The notes under the pieces were generated by a model that ran no database searches, had not been told where the DNA came from, and saw nothing but the letters and a program-made list of their open reading frames with translations. Positions 44,164 to 53,349 of a DNA stretch of 64,000 nucleotides are shown one piece after another. This stretch comes from DASZHJ01 sp035604335 (GTDB taxonomy: Bacteria > Pseudomonadota > Alphaproteobacteria > ATCC43930 > CGMCC-115725). The position numbers and the translations under genes are program-made. The DNA lies in NCBI GenBank assembly GCA_035604335.1, contig DATNIT010000152.1:1-64000 (forward strand). The letters are read 5' to 3'. Within the stretch, counting starts at the first letter, position 1, and each line of letters begins with the position of its first letter.

Positions 44164-44538
44164 ATGGCGCAAGACGAACGCCGGCCTTTCATCCGCAGCG
44201 TCGCGGAGGTGCCTTGGACGGAGTTTCCCGGCCACTTCGGCGGCGCGCTATCGAAGCCGCTGGTGATGCCGGAGACGGCGGGCTCCCGCCATATCGACTA
44301 CCGCATCTCCATGTATCAGCCCATGGCGCGCGTCGAGCGGCACACGCACAAGGTCCAGGAGCAGGTCTATCACGTGCTCGAGGGCGAGGGTCTGATGGAG
44401 ATCGCCGGCAAGAGGCAGGTCGTGCGGAGGCACGACGTGATCTTTCTGCCGCCGGGGATCGAGCACTCGATCGAGAACACGGGTGTCGCCGACCTGATCT
44501 TTCTGGTCGTGACGTCGCCCGTCGCCGACGCGTCTTGA
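44164..44538 (+). CDS. Cupin domain protein
   Basis: Single-domain cupin of 124 residues. Cupin motif 1 reads VERHTHKVQEQVYHVLEGEG with two histidines and a glutamate, and motif 2 reads FLPPGIEHSIEN with the last histidine, so a complete 3-His-1-Glu metal site is present. Function could be a dioxygenase, isomerase or sensor; small stand-alone cupins are hard to assign. The ribosome-binding site GAGGAGGT is strong. It lies 12 bases after the ABC membrane-domain gene and is the third gene of the aidB operon. Confidence 0.88.
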   Translation: MAQDERRPFIRSVAEVPWTEFPGHFGGALSKPLVMPETAGSRHIDYRISMYQPMARVERHTHKVQEQVYHVLEGEGLMEIAGKRQVVRRHDVIFLPPGIEHSIENTGVADLIFLVVTSPVADAS

Positions 44539-44590
44539 GGCCTCCACCCGGGACACCACTCGCGGCGATGCGTGCCGCAAGCCGTCGCGC

Positions 44591-45727
44591 TTAGCGAAAG
44601 GCCGGCATCACGTCCTTCGCGAACCAGCGGAGCTGTTCCTTGAATTCCTTCGGCGGGATGCCTTCCGCCCAATGGATCATGAAGTGCTCGAGCCCCGGGT
44701 ACTTCGCCTCGATGAACTTGATGCCTTCGATGACCTGCTTGGGCGGGCCGCAGAACCATGCCTTCTGCTGAATGCCATCTCTGAGATTCGGCGTTCGCGC
44801 GGGAGCGCCCGGCATGCCCCAGGTGCGCCCTTGCTCGTCGGCGTAGCGCACGAAGCCGAAGGGCGCGAACCATTTGTAGCGCTCGTCGTGCGCGGGTTCG
44901 ACCCGGCGGATCGCCTCTTCCTGGGTGTCGGCGAGATGGAGGCCGGCGCCCCAGATCACGTCCTCGCCGAGCTGCTTGGCTCGGCCGTGCCGATGGCACG
45001 CGTCATGATAGGCGCGCACGACGTCGTCGAGGATCTTCTCGCCGTTCAAGGTCACCATCGCCTTGAAGCCGTAGCGCGCCATCATGTCGATGCTCTTGCC
45101 GCTGGCGATCGGCATCCAGATCTCGACCGGCAGGTGCTTCGGCCGCGGGATGACCGTGATCTCCTTGAGCTTGTAGCCGCGGTAGTCGACCGGAGGCGGG
45201 CATTCAAAATATTTGCCCTTGTGGTGGAACGCGTCCTCGTTGAAGCATTTCAGCAGGAGCTGCAGCCCTTCCTCGAAATATTCGCGATTGGCCTCGGCAT
45301 CGATCAGCGGCGCGCCGAAAGTCTCGACTTCGCGCGTGTGATAGCCGCGGCCGACACCCATGATGACGCGTCCATCGGTGACGATGTCCGCCATGGCGTA
45401 GTCTTCCGCCAGGCGGATCGGGTGCCACATGGGCAGCACGTTGAAGGCGCAGCCGAACTTGAGGCGCTTGGTCTGGGTCGCGAGCCAGAGCCCGAGCTGG
45501 ATCAGGTTCGGCAAGACCTCGTATCCCTCGCGCTGAAAATGGTGCTCCGCCGTCCAGAGCGCGTGGAAGCCGAGCTCGTCCATGGTTTGGGCCACGTCGC
45601 GCGCGGTGGCGAAGGCTTCGCTCAAGCGCGCGCTCGAATAGCGCCGCTCGTTAGCGGGTGTGCCATTCAGACCGAGGTTGTCGAGCTCGATCTGGCCGAC
45701 GTACAGCACGTGGAATTTCTTGATCAT
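44591..45727 (-). CDS. LLM class flavin-dependent oxidoreductase (luciferase-like)
   Basis: Bacterial-luciferase-like monooxygenase of 378 residues. Family blocks include HALWTAEHHFQREGYEVLPN, KRLKFGCAFNVLPMWHPIRLAEDYAM and IMGVGRGYHTREVETFG. Uses reduced flavin, supplied by a separate reductase or F420/FMN partner, to oxidise an unknown compound. The GAGG ribosome-binding site overlaps the stop of the upstream M24-family gene 10 bases away, so translation is probably coupled and both act in one pathway. Its end is convergent with the cupin gene. Confidence 0.92.
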   Translation of the reverse strand: MIKKFHVLYVGQIELDNLGLNGTPANERRYSSARLSEAFATARDVAQTMDELGFHALWTAEHHFQREGYEVLPNLIQLGLWLATQTKRLKFGCAFNVLPMWHPIRLAEDYAMADIVTDGRVIMGVGRGYHTREVETFGAPLIDAEANREYFEEGLQLLLKCFNEDAFHHKGKYFECPPPVDYRGYKLKEITVIPRPKHLPVEIWMPIASGKSIDMMARYGFKAMVTLNGEKILDDVVRAYHDACHRHGRAKQLGEDVIWGAGLHLADTQEEAIRRVEPAHDERYKWFAPFGFVRYADEQGRTWGMPGAPARTPNLRDGIQQKAWFCGPPKQVIEGIKFIEAKYPGLEHFMIHWAEGIPPKEFKEQLRWFAKDVMPAFR

Positions 45728-45737
45728 TGGCTGAGCC

Positions 45738-47039
45738 TCAATACGCGTTCGCCACGAACAGCTCCTCCGCCGGGAAGAGCGTGATCACCTTGCAGCCCTT
45801 GTCGGTCACCACGACCTCCTCCTCGATGCGTGCCGCGGAATAACCGTCGGTCGCGGGACAGTAGGTCTCGAGCGCGAACACCATGCCCTCCCTAAGCTCG
45901 AGCGGATGGTCCAGCGAGACGAGCCGGCTGATGATCGGTCGCTCGTGGAGCGCCATGCCGAGGCCGTGGCCGAATTGCAGGCCGAAGGCCTCCATCTCGT
46001 CGGTGAAGCCGAACTCGGTCGCCTTGGGCCAGAGCTTCGCCACCTTGTCGGTGGTGACGCCGGGCCGGATGGTCTCGATCGCGGCGTCGATCCACTGCCG
46101 CGCGCGCTTGTAGGCGTCGCGCTGCGAATCCGTGGCGCGGCCGACGTTGAGCGTGCGGTAATAGCAAGTGCGATAGCCCATGTAGGCCTGGATGATGTCG
46201 AAGAAGGCCTGGTCGCCGGGCCTGAGCACGCGGTCGGTGAAGTTGTGGGGATGCGGGCTGCAGCGCTCGCCGGAGACCGCGTTGATCGCCTCGACGTCGT
46301 CGGATCCCAGCTCGTAGAGCCGCTTGTTCGCGAGCGCCACGATGTCGCTCTCGCGCACGCCCGGCTTCAAATGCTCGGCGATGGTCTGATAGGTGCCGTC
46401 CACCATGCTCGCGGCCATGTTGAGCAGCATGATCTCGTCGAGGCTTTTGATCTCGCGCGCGTCCAGCATGACCTGCTGGCAGTCTCGGATCTCGATGCCC
46501 TGCCGCTTCAGCTCGAACAATACCGGCGGCTCCACGATATCGACGCCCACGGGCATGTTGGCGACGCCGTTTTCCCTAAGCAGCGCCTTGATCTCCTTGA
46601 CCGCGCTCTCGATCAGCCCGTGATCCGGCGGCACCGTGCCGCGCAGGCCCAGCATGCCCGCGCGGCAGTGATCCTGCGGCAGCCAGGGCGCGTGCAGCCG
46701 GTGATGCTTCGCGGCCGAGCCGAAGTCCCAGACATAAGGCTCGGCGCCGCCGCAGAGCAGCGCATAGCGGGTCATCTTGTCCCGCGCCCACTCGCCGATC
46801 GCGGTGCTGGAGATGTAGCGGATGTTGTTGTTGTCGAAGCAGAGCAGAGCGCCCAATCCCGAGCGCGCGAGGGCGCCGCGGGCGCGGGCCAACCGATAAT
46901 CGTGCAAACGGCGGAAATTGACGCGCTCCTCGAAATCGACGGCGCTGTGGCCGGGCGCCGCCAAGGGCCGCTGCCAGTCGTATTTGGGTTGGATCATCTC
47001 GGGCTTGACGATCTTCGGCTCGCGGTCGTTGCTGGGCAT
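45738..47039 (-). CDS. M24 (Xaa-Pro peptidase fold) family protein with a substituted metal ligand
   Basis: Pita-bread fold protein of 433 residues. Most dinuclear metal ligands of M24 peptidases are found: D281 in FFDIIQAY, a histidine in FGHGLGMALHERP, and glutamates in ALETYCP and ARIEEEVVV. The second aspartate, normally 11 residues after the first, is C292 in GYRTCYYRT. So a standard dinuclear site is incomplete; non-peptidase M24 members such as creatinase or DMSP-lyase-like enzymes show that the fold can work with altered sites. The start at 47039 follows GGGAAG. It is the first gene of an operon with the LLM oxidoreductase, and divergent from 6-phosphogluconate dehydrogenase. Confidence 0.88.
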   Translation of the reverse strand: MPSNDREPKIVKPEMIQPKYDWQRPLAAPGHSAVDFEERVNFRRLHDYRLARARGALARSGLGALLCFDNNNIRYISSTAIGEWARDKMTRYALLCGGAEPYVWDFGSAAKHHRLHAPWLPQDHCRAGMLGLRGTVPPDHGLIESAVKEIKALLRENGVANMPVGVDIVEPPVLFELKRQGIEIRDCQQVMLDAREIKSLDEIMLLNMAASMVDGTYQTIAEHLKPGVRESDIVALANKRLYELGSDDVEAINAVSGERCSPHPHNFTDRVLRPGDQAFFDIIQAYMGYRTCYYRTLNVGRATDSQRDAYKRARQWIDAAIETIRPGVTTDKVAKLWPKATEFGFTDEMEAFGLQFGHGLGMALHERPIISRLVSLDHPLELREGMVFALETYCPATDGYSAARIEEEVVVTDKGCKVITLFPAEELFVANAY

Positions 47040-47178
47040 GGCGTTCTTCCCGCTGTCATCGCTGCTCGGATGATGCGGCGGGAGCCGGGGGAGGGTCAAT
47101 CGCCGCACCGCCGCGGGCTGGCTCGCTCGGTGGGCTTGCGATAGGGTGCCGCGGCTTCTTGGAAGGGTTTGACACCAG

Positions 47179-48549
47179 ATGGGGCAGCGGGCGGCGATCG
47201 GCGTTTACGGCTTGGGCGTGATGGGCCGCAACATCGCGCTCCAGCTCGCGGAAAAGGGCGTGCCGGTCGCGGCGTTCGATCCCTGGCCCGACGCGCGGGC
47301 CCATGCCGACGGGCTTTCGGTGGTGCCAAGCGCGCGGGATTTCGTGGCTGCGCTCGAGCCGCCCGGTGCGGTGCTGCTGATGGTGAAGGCGGGCGCGCCG
47401 GTGGACGACGCCATCGCCGCGCTTGCCCCGCTGCTTCCGAACGGCGCGCTGATCGCCGATGGCGGCAATTCCCATTTCCGCGACAGCGAGCGGCGCGGCG
47501 CGGCGTTGGCCCAGCGGGGACTCGATTTCCTCGGCATCGGCATCTCCGGCGGCGAGACCGGCGCGCGGCACGGTGCGTCCATCATGGCGGGCGGCGCGCG
47601 CGCGGCGTTCGAGCGCTTGGCGCCGATGTTGGAGCGTCTCGCCGCGCGGGCGGGGGACGCGCTCTGCCTCGCCCATCTTGGCCCCGGCGGCGCCGGACAT
47701 TTCGCCAAGATGGTGCACAACGGCCTCGAATACGCGGAAATGCAGCTGATCGCCGAGGGCGTGCTGCTGCTGCGCGAGCTCCACGGGCTCGACTGGCCCC
47801 ACGTCGCCGCGGCGGTCGCGGACTGGAACCAGGGTCGGGGCGCCAGCTATCTCCTGGAGATCACGAGCGACCTGCTGCCGGCACGGGATCGGCTCAGCGG
47901 CGCGCCGCTGATCGAGATCGTGGCCGACCGTGCGGAGCAGAAGGGGACGGGGCAGTGGGGCGCGGTTGCCGCGCTGGAGCTCGGCATTCCCGTGCCGACG
48001 CTGGTGGCCGCGGTCGAGGCGCGCGCGCTTTCGGCGGTGCGCGAGGCCCCCGCGCCGGCACCCAAATCGTCTGCGCCGGGTACGCCGCCGAGCCCAGCCG
48101 AAATCGGCGCCGCGCTGCTGGCCGCCAAGATCGCGGTCTACGACCAGGGTTTGGCGCTGCTCAAGGCGGCGTCGACCGAGTATCGCTGGGGCATGGACCT
48201 GGCGCGGCTCGCGGAAATCTGGCGGGCGGGCTGCATCATTCGGGGCGCGCTTCTGGAGCCGATCGCCGCGGCGCTCAGGGCGGCGCCCGCGCCGCCGCGC
48301 CTGCTGGCCGCCCCATGGTTTCATATTCAAGTGGCTGAGCGGCTCGCGGCCTGGCGGAGCGTCGTCATGGCGGGACTCGGGCGCGGCATTCCCGTGCCGG
48401 CGCTCGCGAGCGCGCTTACCTACTACGACGGCCTCCACGCCGAGCGCGTGGGGGCGAGCCTCATTCAGCTGCAGCGCGACACCTTCGGCGCCCACGGATT
48501 CGAGCGCGTGGATCGGCCCGGCCGCTTCCACATCGAGCGGGGGTCATGA
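47179..48549 (+). CDS. gnd: 6-phosphogluconate dehydrogenase (decarboxylating)
   Basis: Pentose-phosphate pathway enzyme, 456 residues, full length. NADP motif GVYGLGVMGRN, substrate block GISGGETGARHGASIMAGG, catalytic K177 with H180, N181 and E184 in FAKMVHNGLEYAEMQ, and GTGQWGAVAALELGIPVP. The C-terminal tail YYDGLHAERVGASLIQLQRD (with FGAHGFERVD after it) is also present. It converts 6-phosphogluconate to ribulose 5-phosphate, CO2 and NADPH. The gluconokinase gene overlaps its stop by four bases, so gluconate entry and oxidation are encoded together. It is divergent from the M24-family gene across 139 bases. Confidence 0.95.
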   Translation: MGQRAAIGVYGLGVMGRNIALQLAEKGVPVAAFDPWPDARAHADGLSVVPSARDFVAALEPPGAVLLMVKAGAPVDDAIAALAPLLPNGALIADGGNSHFRDSERRGAALAQRGLDFLGIGISGGETGARHGASIMAGGARAAFERLAPMLERLAARAGDALCLAHLGPGGAGHFAKMVHNGLEYAEMQLIAEGVLLLRELHGLDWPHVAAAVADWNQGRGASYLLEITSDLLPARDRLSGAPLIEIVADRAEQKGTGQWGAVAALELGIPVPTLVAAVEARALSAVREAPAPAPKSSAPGTPPSPAEIGAALLAAKIAVYDQGLALLKAASTEYRWGMDLARLAEIWRAGCIIRGALLEPIAAALRAAPAPPRLLAAPWFHIQVAERLAAWRSVVMAGLGRGIPVPALASALTYYDGLHAERVGASLIQLQRDTFGAHGFERVDRPGRFHIERGS

Positions 48550-49073
48550 CCATCGTCCTGGTGATGGGCGTGTCGGGCTCCGGCAAGACCACGCTCGGCC
48601 GGGCGCTTGCGCGCGAGCTCAATGCCGAGTTCCTCGAGGGCGACAAGTTTCACCCGGAGGGCAACGTCGCAAAAATGAGCCGCGGCGAGCCGCTCGACGA
48701 TGCCGACCGCTGGCCCTGGCTCGACCGGCTGTCCCGCGAGCTCGCCCGTGCGAGCGCTGCGGGACGGACTGTCGTACTGGCCTGCTCGGCGCTCAAGCGG
48801 TCCTACCGCGATCGCTTGCGCCGGGGCGCGCCGAGGCTGCGTCTGGTGTTCCTGAAGGGAAACAAGGCGCTGATCCTCGAGCGCATGCGGGCGCGCACCG
48901 ATCATTTCATGCCGCCGGGACTGCTCGACAGCCAGCTGGCTGCGCTCGAGGAGCCGGGCTTCGACGAATCCCCGATCGTCATCGACGTGACACCGCCGGC
49001 GGAGATACTGATGGGCTGTCTCCCACACCTGCTGCGGGAAGCGCCCTCGTCAGCGCCGCCGCCGGCGTACTAA
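48546..49073 (+). CDS. gntK: Gluconokinase
   Basis: Gluconate kinase of 175 residues. P-loop VMGVSGSGKTTLGRALARE, then the substrate-binding segment FLEGDKFHPEGNVAKMSRGE and DADRWPWLDRL, as in GntK/IdnK. It phosphorylates D-gluconate to 6-phosphogluconate, which the overlapping upstream gene product then oxidises. The start overlaps the gnd stop (ATGA). No gluconate transporter is encoded next to it. Confidence 0.95.
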   Translation: MTIVLVMGVSGSGKTTLGRALARELNAEFLEGDKFHPEGNVAKMSRGEPLDDADRWPWLDRLSRELARASAAGRTVVLACSALKRSYRDRLRRGAPRLRLVFLKGNKALILERMRARTDHFMPPGLLDSQLAALEEPGFDESPIVIDVTPPAEILMGCLPHLLREAPSSAPPPAY

Positions 49074-49106
49074 GATTGCGGCAAGGCTATATCCAGGAGA
49101 TTGCTC

Positions 49107-50225
49107 ATGGCCCGCCGCACTCAACCGCCGTTCCGTGCCGATCACGTCGGCAGCCTGCTCCGTCCGCAGCGCTTGCTGGATGCGCGCGAGAAGAAAAAGC
49201 GGGGCGAGATCGACGCGGCCGCGCTCCGCAAGGTCGAGGACGAGTGCATCCGCGAGGTCGTGAAGCTGCAGGAGGACGTGGGCCTGCAATGCGCGACGGA
49301 CGGCGAGTTCCGCCGCACCTACTGGCACCTGGATTTCCTGGAACAATTCACCAACGTCACGGTGGTGCCGCCCAGCGTGAAGGCGAGCTTCCATACCGAG
49401 GAGGGCGATCTCGAATTCATGCCGCCGGGCATCAGGGTAGACGGCAGGCTCGCGCATCCCAAGGGCATCATGACCGAGGATTACGCTTTCCTGAAAACGG
49501 CCGTGAAGACGGCGGTCCCCAAGGTCTGCATACCCTCGCCCAGCACCGTGCATTTCCGCGGCGGGCGCAAGGCGATCAACGAGAAGGCCTATCCCGAGAT
49601 GGGCGAGTTCTATGCCGATCTCGGGCGCATCTACAGCGAGGAGGTGATGGCGCTCGCGAAGCGCGGCCTCACCTACCTGCAACTCGACGAGGTGAACTTC
49701 GCCTATCTCTGCGATCCCAAGCTCCGGGAACAAGTGCGCGGCATCGGCGAGGATCCCGAGCGTTTGCCGCACACCTACGCGAAGCTGATCAACAGCGCGA
49801 TCGCCAGCCGGCCGAAGGACATGACCGTCACCATGCACCTCTGCCGCGGGAATTTCAAAAGCGGTTGGGTCGCCGAGGGCGGCTACGATCCCGTGGCGGA
49901 AGTGTTGTTCAACGAGATCGAGGTCGACGGCTACTTCCTCGAATACGACACGCCGCGGGCCGGGAGCTTCGCGCCGCTGCGGTTCGTGCCCAAGGGCAAG
50001 ACCATCGTCCTGGGCCTGGTCACCTCGAAGAAGGGCGTGCTCGAGAGCGCCGACGAGCTCAAGCGCAGGATCGCCGAGGCCGCGAAATACGTCCCGCTCG
50101 ATCAGCTGGCGCTGAGCCCGCAGTGCGGGTTCTCCAGCACAGTGGAGGGCAACCGCATTACCGTCGAGGAAGAGATCAGAAAACTCGAGCGCATCGTCCA
50201 GGTGGCGCGCGAGGTCTGGGGCTGA
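49107..50225 (+). CDS. MetE C-terminal-like methyltransferase family protein (copy 1)
   Basis: Protein of 372 residues related to the C-terminal catalytic half of cobalamin-independent methionine synthase, not the full 750-residue MetE. N-terminal FRADHVGSLLRP is typical, and the zinc-ligand pattern is visible: histidine and cysteine in MHLCRGNFKSGW, a glutamate in FLEYDTPRAG and a cysteine in ALSPQCGFSS. Stand-alone members may transfer methyl groups from unusual donors. AGGAG precedes the ATG at 49107. A second paralogue lies at 58420-59526. It follows gntK by 33 bases and precedes an L,D-transpeptidase gene. Confidence 0.9.
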   Translation: MARRTQPPFRADHVGSLLRPQRLLDAREKKKRGEIDAAALRKVEDECIREVVKLQEDVGLQCATDGEFRRTYWHLDFLEQFTNVTVVPPSVKASFHTEEGDLEFMPPGIRVDGRLAHPKGIMTEDYAFLKTAVKTAVPKVCIPSPSTVHFRGGRKAINEKAYPEMGEFYADLGRIYSEEVMALAKRGLTYLQLDEVNFAYLCDPKLREQVRGIGEDPERLPHTYAKLINSAIASRPKDMTVTMHLCRGNFKSGWVAEGGYDPVAEVLFNEIEVDGYFLEYDTPRAGSFAPLRFVPKGKTIVLGLVTSKKGVLESADELKRRIAEAAKYVPLDQLALSPQCGFSSTVEGNRITVEEEIRKLERIVQVAREVWG

Positions 50226-50285
50226 GTGGACGCGCAACTCGAACGCAAGCGAAGGATTTATGTCTGTCGTGAAAGCCAGCGCGTC

Positions 50286-51866
50286 ATGATGCGGGCCAAA
50301 TCCATCCCGATACGGCGTGCGATCGCCATGGCGCTCTCGGTTTGGGTGATCGCGCTGGCGCCGATGGCGCTTGTCTCAGGAGCGCAAGCGGCGCCGGGGG
50401 CCAGCGAGATCAAGGACGCCCTGGAGGACAACGGCCTGCTCTTGAGCGGTGGCCTCAAGCTCAACCGGGATACCCTGGCGGTGGCGTATCGTGCGCGCGC
50501 CTTCGAGCCGGTCTGGACCGCCCCGGAGATGACCGAGGCCTTCGAGACGGCACTCGGCGCAGCCGGGCGCGATGGCCTCGATCCCGAGAGCTTCGATTTC
50601 GCGGCGCTGAAGTCGGCGCTCTCCGGCTCCGCGTTGACGCCGGTTGGCCGCGAGCTGCTGTTGAGCGATCGCTTCCTCGCCTATGCCCAGGTGATGGTCC
50701 AGGGGCGCGTCTCGCCGTCAGGCGTCGAGGACGACTGGCTGCTGTCTCAGCCGAGTTTCGACCCCATTTCCGTTTTGGGATCCCTCGCGCAATCCAAGGA
50801 CGTAAGGGCGACGCTCGCGGGTCTGGCGCCGTCGATGCCCGAATACGATCGCCTGCGCCAGGCGCTGGAGCACTATGAGGTCCTCGCCGCAGGTGGCGGC
50901 TGGCAGACGATCGTCACCGATCAGAAGATCGAGCCCGGACAGAAGGGCGACGTCGTCAGGGCGCTGCGCACGCGGCTCGCGGTCGAGGGCGACCTCGATC
51001 CAGCCGAGGCGAGGGGCGACGCGTTCGACCCGACCGTGGTGGCGGCCATGAAGCACTTTCAGACGCGCCACGGCCTGGAGCCCGATGGCCGGGTGGGCGC
51101 GGGCACGCTGGCCACGCTCAACGTGAGCGCCGCCGATCGTGTCGAGCAGGTCAAGCTCGCCCTCGAGCGCTGGCGCGAGATGCCCCGAATTTTTCCGGCA
51201 ACCCGGATCGCGGTCAACGCGGCCGCGGCACAATTGACGCTCTATCGCGACGGCGAGCCGGAGCTGACCAGCCGCGTCGTCGTCGGCGATGTCGATCATC
51301 CAACGCCTGTGCTGACGGCGCGCATCGTGTCGGCATTGTTCAATCCGCCCTGGAATGTACCGGCCTCGATCACCAAGAAGGAGATCACGCCCAAGCTCAA
51401 GCGCGACCCCGGCTATCTCGATCGAAATCACTACATATACGTCGGCGGCCATCTGCAGCAGACGCCGGGTCCCTGGAACGCGCTCGGTGGCGTGAAGTTC
51501 GAGCTGCCGAACCCGCTCGACGTCTACCTGCACGACACGCCCGCCAAGCCGCTGTTCGCCAGGTCCATGCGGGCGGCGAGCCACGGTTGCGTACGCGTCC
51601 AGCAGGCGCGGCCGCTCGCTTCCGTCCTGCTGGGCGAGAACTGGCCCGCGGACGCAATCGATCGGGCGATCGCCGCGGGCGAGACCAAGCGCGTCTTTCT
51701 CAAGACCGTGATGCCCGTCTATCTGCTCTACCTCACCGCGTTCACGGACGACGACGGCACCGTCGAGTTCCGCGACGACATCTATGGACGCGATGAAGCT
51801 CTGGCGGCGGCGCTCGCGGACCGCGAGATCAGGCGGCGCGTAGCCGCCGGCCCGGGCGCCGGCTAA
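50286..51866 (+). CDS. L,D-transpeptidase (YcbB/LdtD-like) with peptidoglycan-binding domain
   Basis: Cell-wall enzyme of 526 residues that makes 3-3 or related cross-links. A signal peptide is at about 1-36 (basic start, hydrophobic core, SGAQAAP). An N-terminal LD-transpeptidase scaffold (about 40-200) is followed by a peptidoglycan-binding domain (KGDVVRALRTRL, FQTRHGLEPDGRVGAGTLA) and the YkuD catalytic domain with the motif SHGCVR, cysteine near residue 435. This is the domain order of the large LdtD/YcbB group. I chose the ATG at 50286 as giving a compact signal peptide; an in-frame GTG at 50226 would add 20 residues. Confidence 0.9.
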   Translation: MMRAKSIPIRRAIAMALSVWVIALAPMALVSGAQAAPGASEIKDALEDNGLLLSGGLKLNRDTLAVAYRARAFEPVWTAPEMTEAFETALGAAGRDGLDPESFDFAALKSALSGSALTPVGRELLLSDRFLAYAQVMVQGRVSPSGVEDDWLLSQPSFDPISVLGSLAQSKDVRATLAGLAPSMPEYDRLRQALEHYEVLAAGGGWQTIVTDQKIEPGQKGDVVRALRTRLAVEGDLDPAEARGDAFDPTVVAAMKHFQTRHGLEPDGRVGAGTLATLNVSAADRVEQVKLALERWREMPRIFPATRIAVNAAAAQLTLYRDGEPELTSRVVVGDVDHPTPVLTARIVSALFNPPWNVPASITKKEITPKLKRDPGYLDRNHYIYVGGHLQQTPGPWNALGGVKFELPNPLDVYLHDTPAKPLFARSMRAASHGCVRVQQARPLASVLLGENWPADAIDRAIAAGETKRVFLKTVMPVYLLYLTAFTDDDGTVEFRDDIYGRDEALAAALADREIRRRVAAGPGAG

Positions 51867-51891
51867 GCGGCCCTTCGGCCGTGGGTCTGGC

Positions 51892-53349
51892 TCAGCCCCC
51901 GCCCGTTTCGCCCGGCACCGTGAACCGGAAGATGGTACCGCCCGCGGGATTTGGCTCCGCCCAGATGCGGCCGGCGTGCGCCTCGACGATGGACTGGCAG
52001 ATCGAGAGTCCGACGCCCATGCCCTGCGACTTCGTGGACACGAACGGCTTGAAGAGCCGCGCCGCGACCTCGGGCGCGAGCCCCGGCCCGCTGTCCGCGA
52101 TCTCGATCTCGATCGCGCCGTCGTCCAGCGTCCTGGTCGAGACCGCGATCTCGCGGCGCTCGCTTTCGGCCATCGCCTCGACCGCGTTGCGCACGAGGTT
52201 GACCAGTACCTGTTGAATCTGAATGCGATTGATCACGGCGCTGCGGGCCGCCGGATCGAGCTGCAGGTGCAGCCGAACACTCTGGTGCCGGGTGCCGATC
52301 ATCGCGAGGGCCGTCGCTTCCTCGACGACGTTGCTCAGGATCTCGGGGCGCCGCTGGGTCTCGCCCTTGGTGACGAACGAGCGTAGATGGCGGATGATTT
52401 CGCCGGCCCGGGTAGCCTGCTCGACCGCCTTGTCCAGGACCGCGCCGATCTTATCGGCGGGCGGCTGTGCGCTCATCTCCAGCATGTGGCGGCCGGCTCC
52501 GAGATAGTTCAGGATCGCCGCCAACGGTTGGTTGATCTCGTGCGCGAGGGCGGAGCCCATCTGGCCCATGGCGCTGAACCTCGAGACATGAAGCAGCTCG
52601 GTCTGCAGTTGCTGGAGCCGAGCTTCCGCGGCGCGCTGCTCCGTCACGTCCCTGATGAAACCATTGAACACGTAATTGCCGTGGCGCTGCAGCGCCGTCA
52701 CCGCCAGCTCGACCTTGATCTCCCGCCCGTCGCGCCGAAGCGCAGTCATCTCGCGCCGCTTGCCCAGGAGCGCGCCGCTGCCTTCGCCTGTCTCGAGAAA
52801 ACGTGCGATGCCGGCCGCGTGCGGCGCGCGGAAGCCCGGCGGAACGATCAGGTCGGCAAGCGATCTTCCGATCGCCTCCTCGCGCGACCATCCGAACGTA
52901 ATCTCGGCCTGCGGATTCCATTCCAGGATATGGCCGGTCTCGTCCATCTGGATGAAGGCATCGAGGGCGGTGTCGATCATGCCGCGCGCCATCCGCTCGC
53001 TCTCGCTGAGCGCGGCGGTGCGCTCCGCCACCTGGTGCTCCAGCGATTCGTTCACGCCGCGCAGTCGCTCGACGACGTCGCGCCAGCCCCGGTTCACCAT
53101 CTCGAAGGGCGCGACGGCTTGCGTTAGGAACTCTTCGGTCTTCTCGAAACGCCGGCGGAGCTCGGCACCGCGCGAAGTCTGCACGAGCGCCGGCACCGCC
53201 GCCTGATGGATCGCCATCAGATCGAGCAAGGTCCGGCCTTCCGCGAGCGCCGATCGGCCAAGGTCGAGCGCCACGTCCTCGGCTTCGCCTTCGAGGTGAG
53301 CCGCGAGCGATCGGCGATACCGTTTCTCGAAGGTCGAGCGGGGCGCCAT
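51892..53349 (-). CDS. Histidine kinase with RsbU-like N-terminal domain and PAS domain
   Basis: Soluble kinase of 485 residues, last gene of the stressosome operon. Residues 1-85 (FEKRYRRSLAAHLEG, SALAEGRTLLDLMAIHQA) match the RsbU N-terminal domain, which in Bacillus is the docking site for RsbT on a PP2C phosphatase. Here it is followed by a coiled coil (95-118), a PAS domain (about 122-240) and a HisKA/HATPase kinase: phospho-acceptor H270 in SALAHEINQPLAAILNYL, N box VLVNLVRNAVEAM, DSGPGL and GMGVGLSI. No membrane segment is present. The start overlaps the phosphatase stop (ATGA). The simplest reading is that RsbT controls this kinase; no response regulator is encoded here. Confidence 0.9.
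   Translation of the reverse strand: MAPRSTFEKRYRRSLAAHLEGEAEDVALDLGRSALAEGRTLLDLMAIHQAAVPALVQTSRGAELRRRFEKTEEFLTQAVAPFEMVNRGWRDVVERLRGVNESLEHQVAERTAALSESERMARGMIDTALDAFIQMDETGHILEWNPQAEITFGWSREEAIGRSLADLIVPPGFRAPHAAGIARFLETGEGSGALLGKRREMTALRRDGREIKVELAVTALQRHGNYVFNGFIRDVTEQRAAEARLQQLQTELLHVSRFSAMGQMGSALAHEINQPLAAILNYLGAGRHMLEMSAQPPADKIGAVLDKAVEQATRAGEIIRHLRSFVTKGETQRRPEILSNVVEEATALAMIGTRHQSVRLHLQLDPAARSAVINRIQIQQVLVNLVRNAVEAMAESERREIAVSTRTLDDGAIEIEIADSGPGLAPEVAARLFKPFVSTKSQGMGVGLSICQSIVEAHAGRIWAEPNPAGGTIFRFTVPGETGGG

Noticed and set aside
48990..49106. SAM-II riboswitch before the first MetE-like gene
   Set aside because: The region is the end of gntK plus a 33-base spacer, and no conserved SAM-II core is visible.
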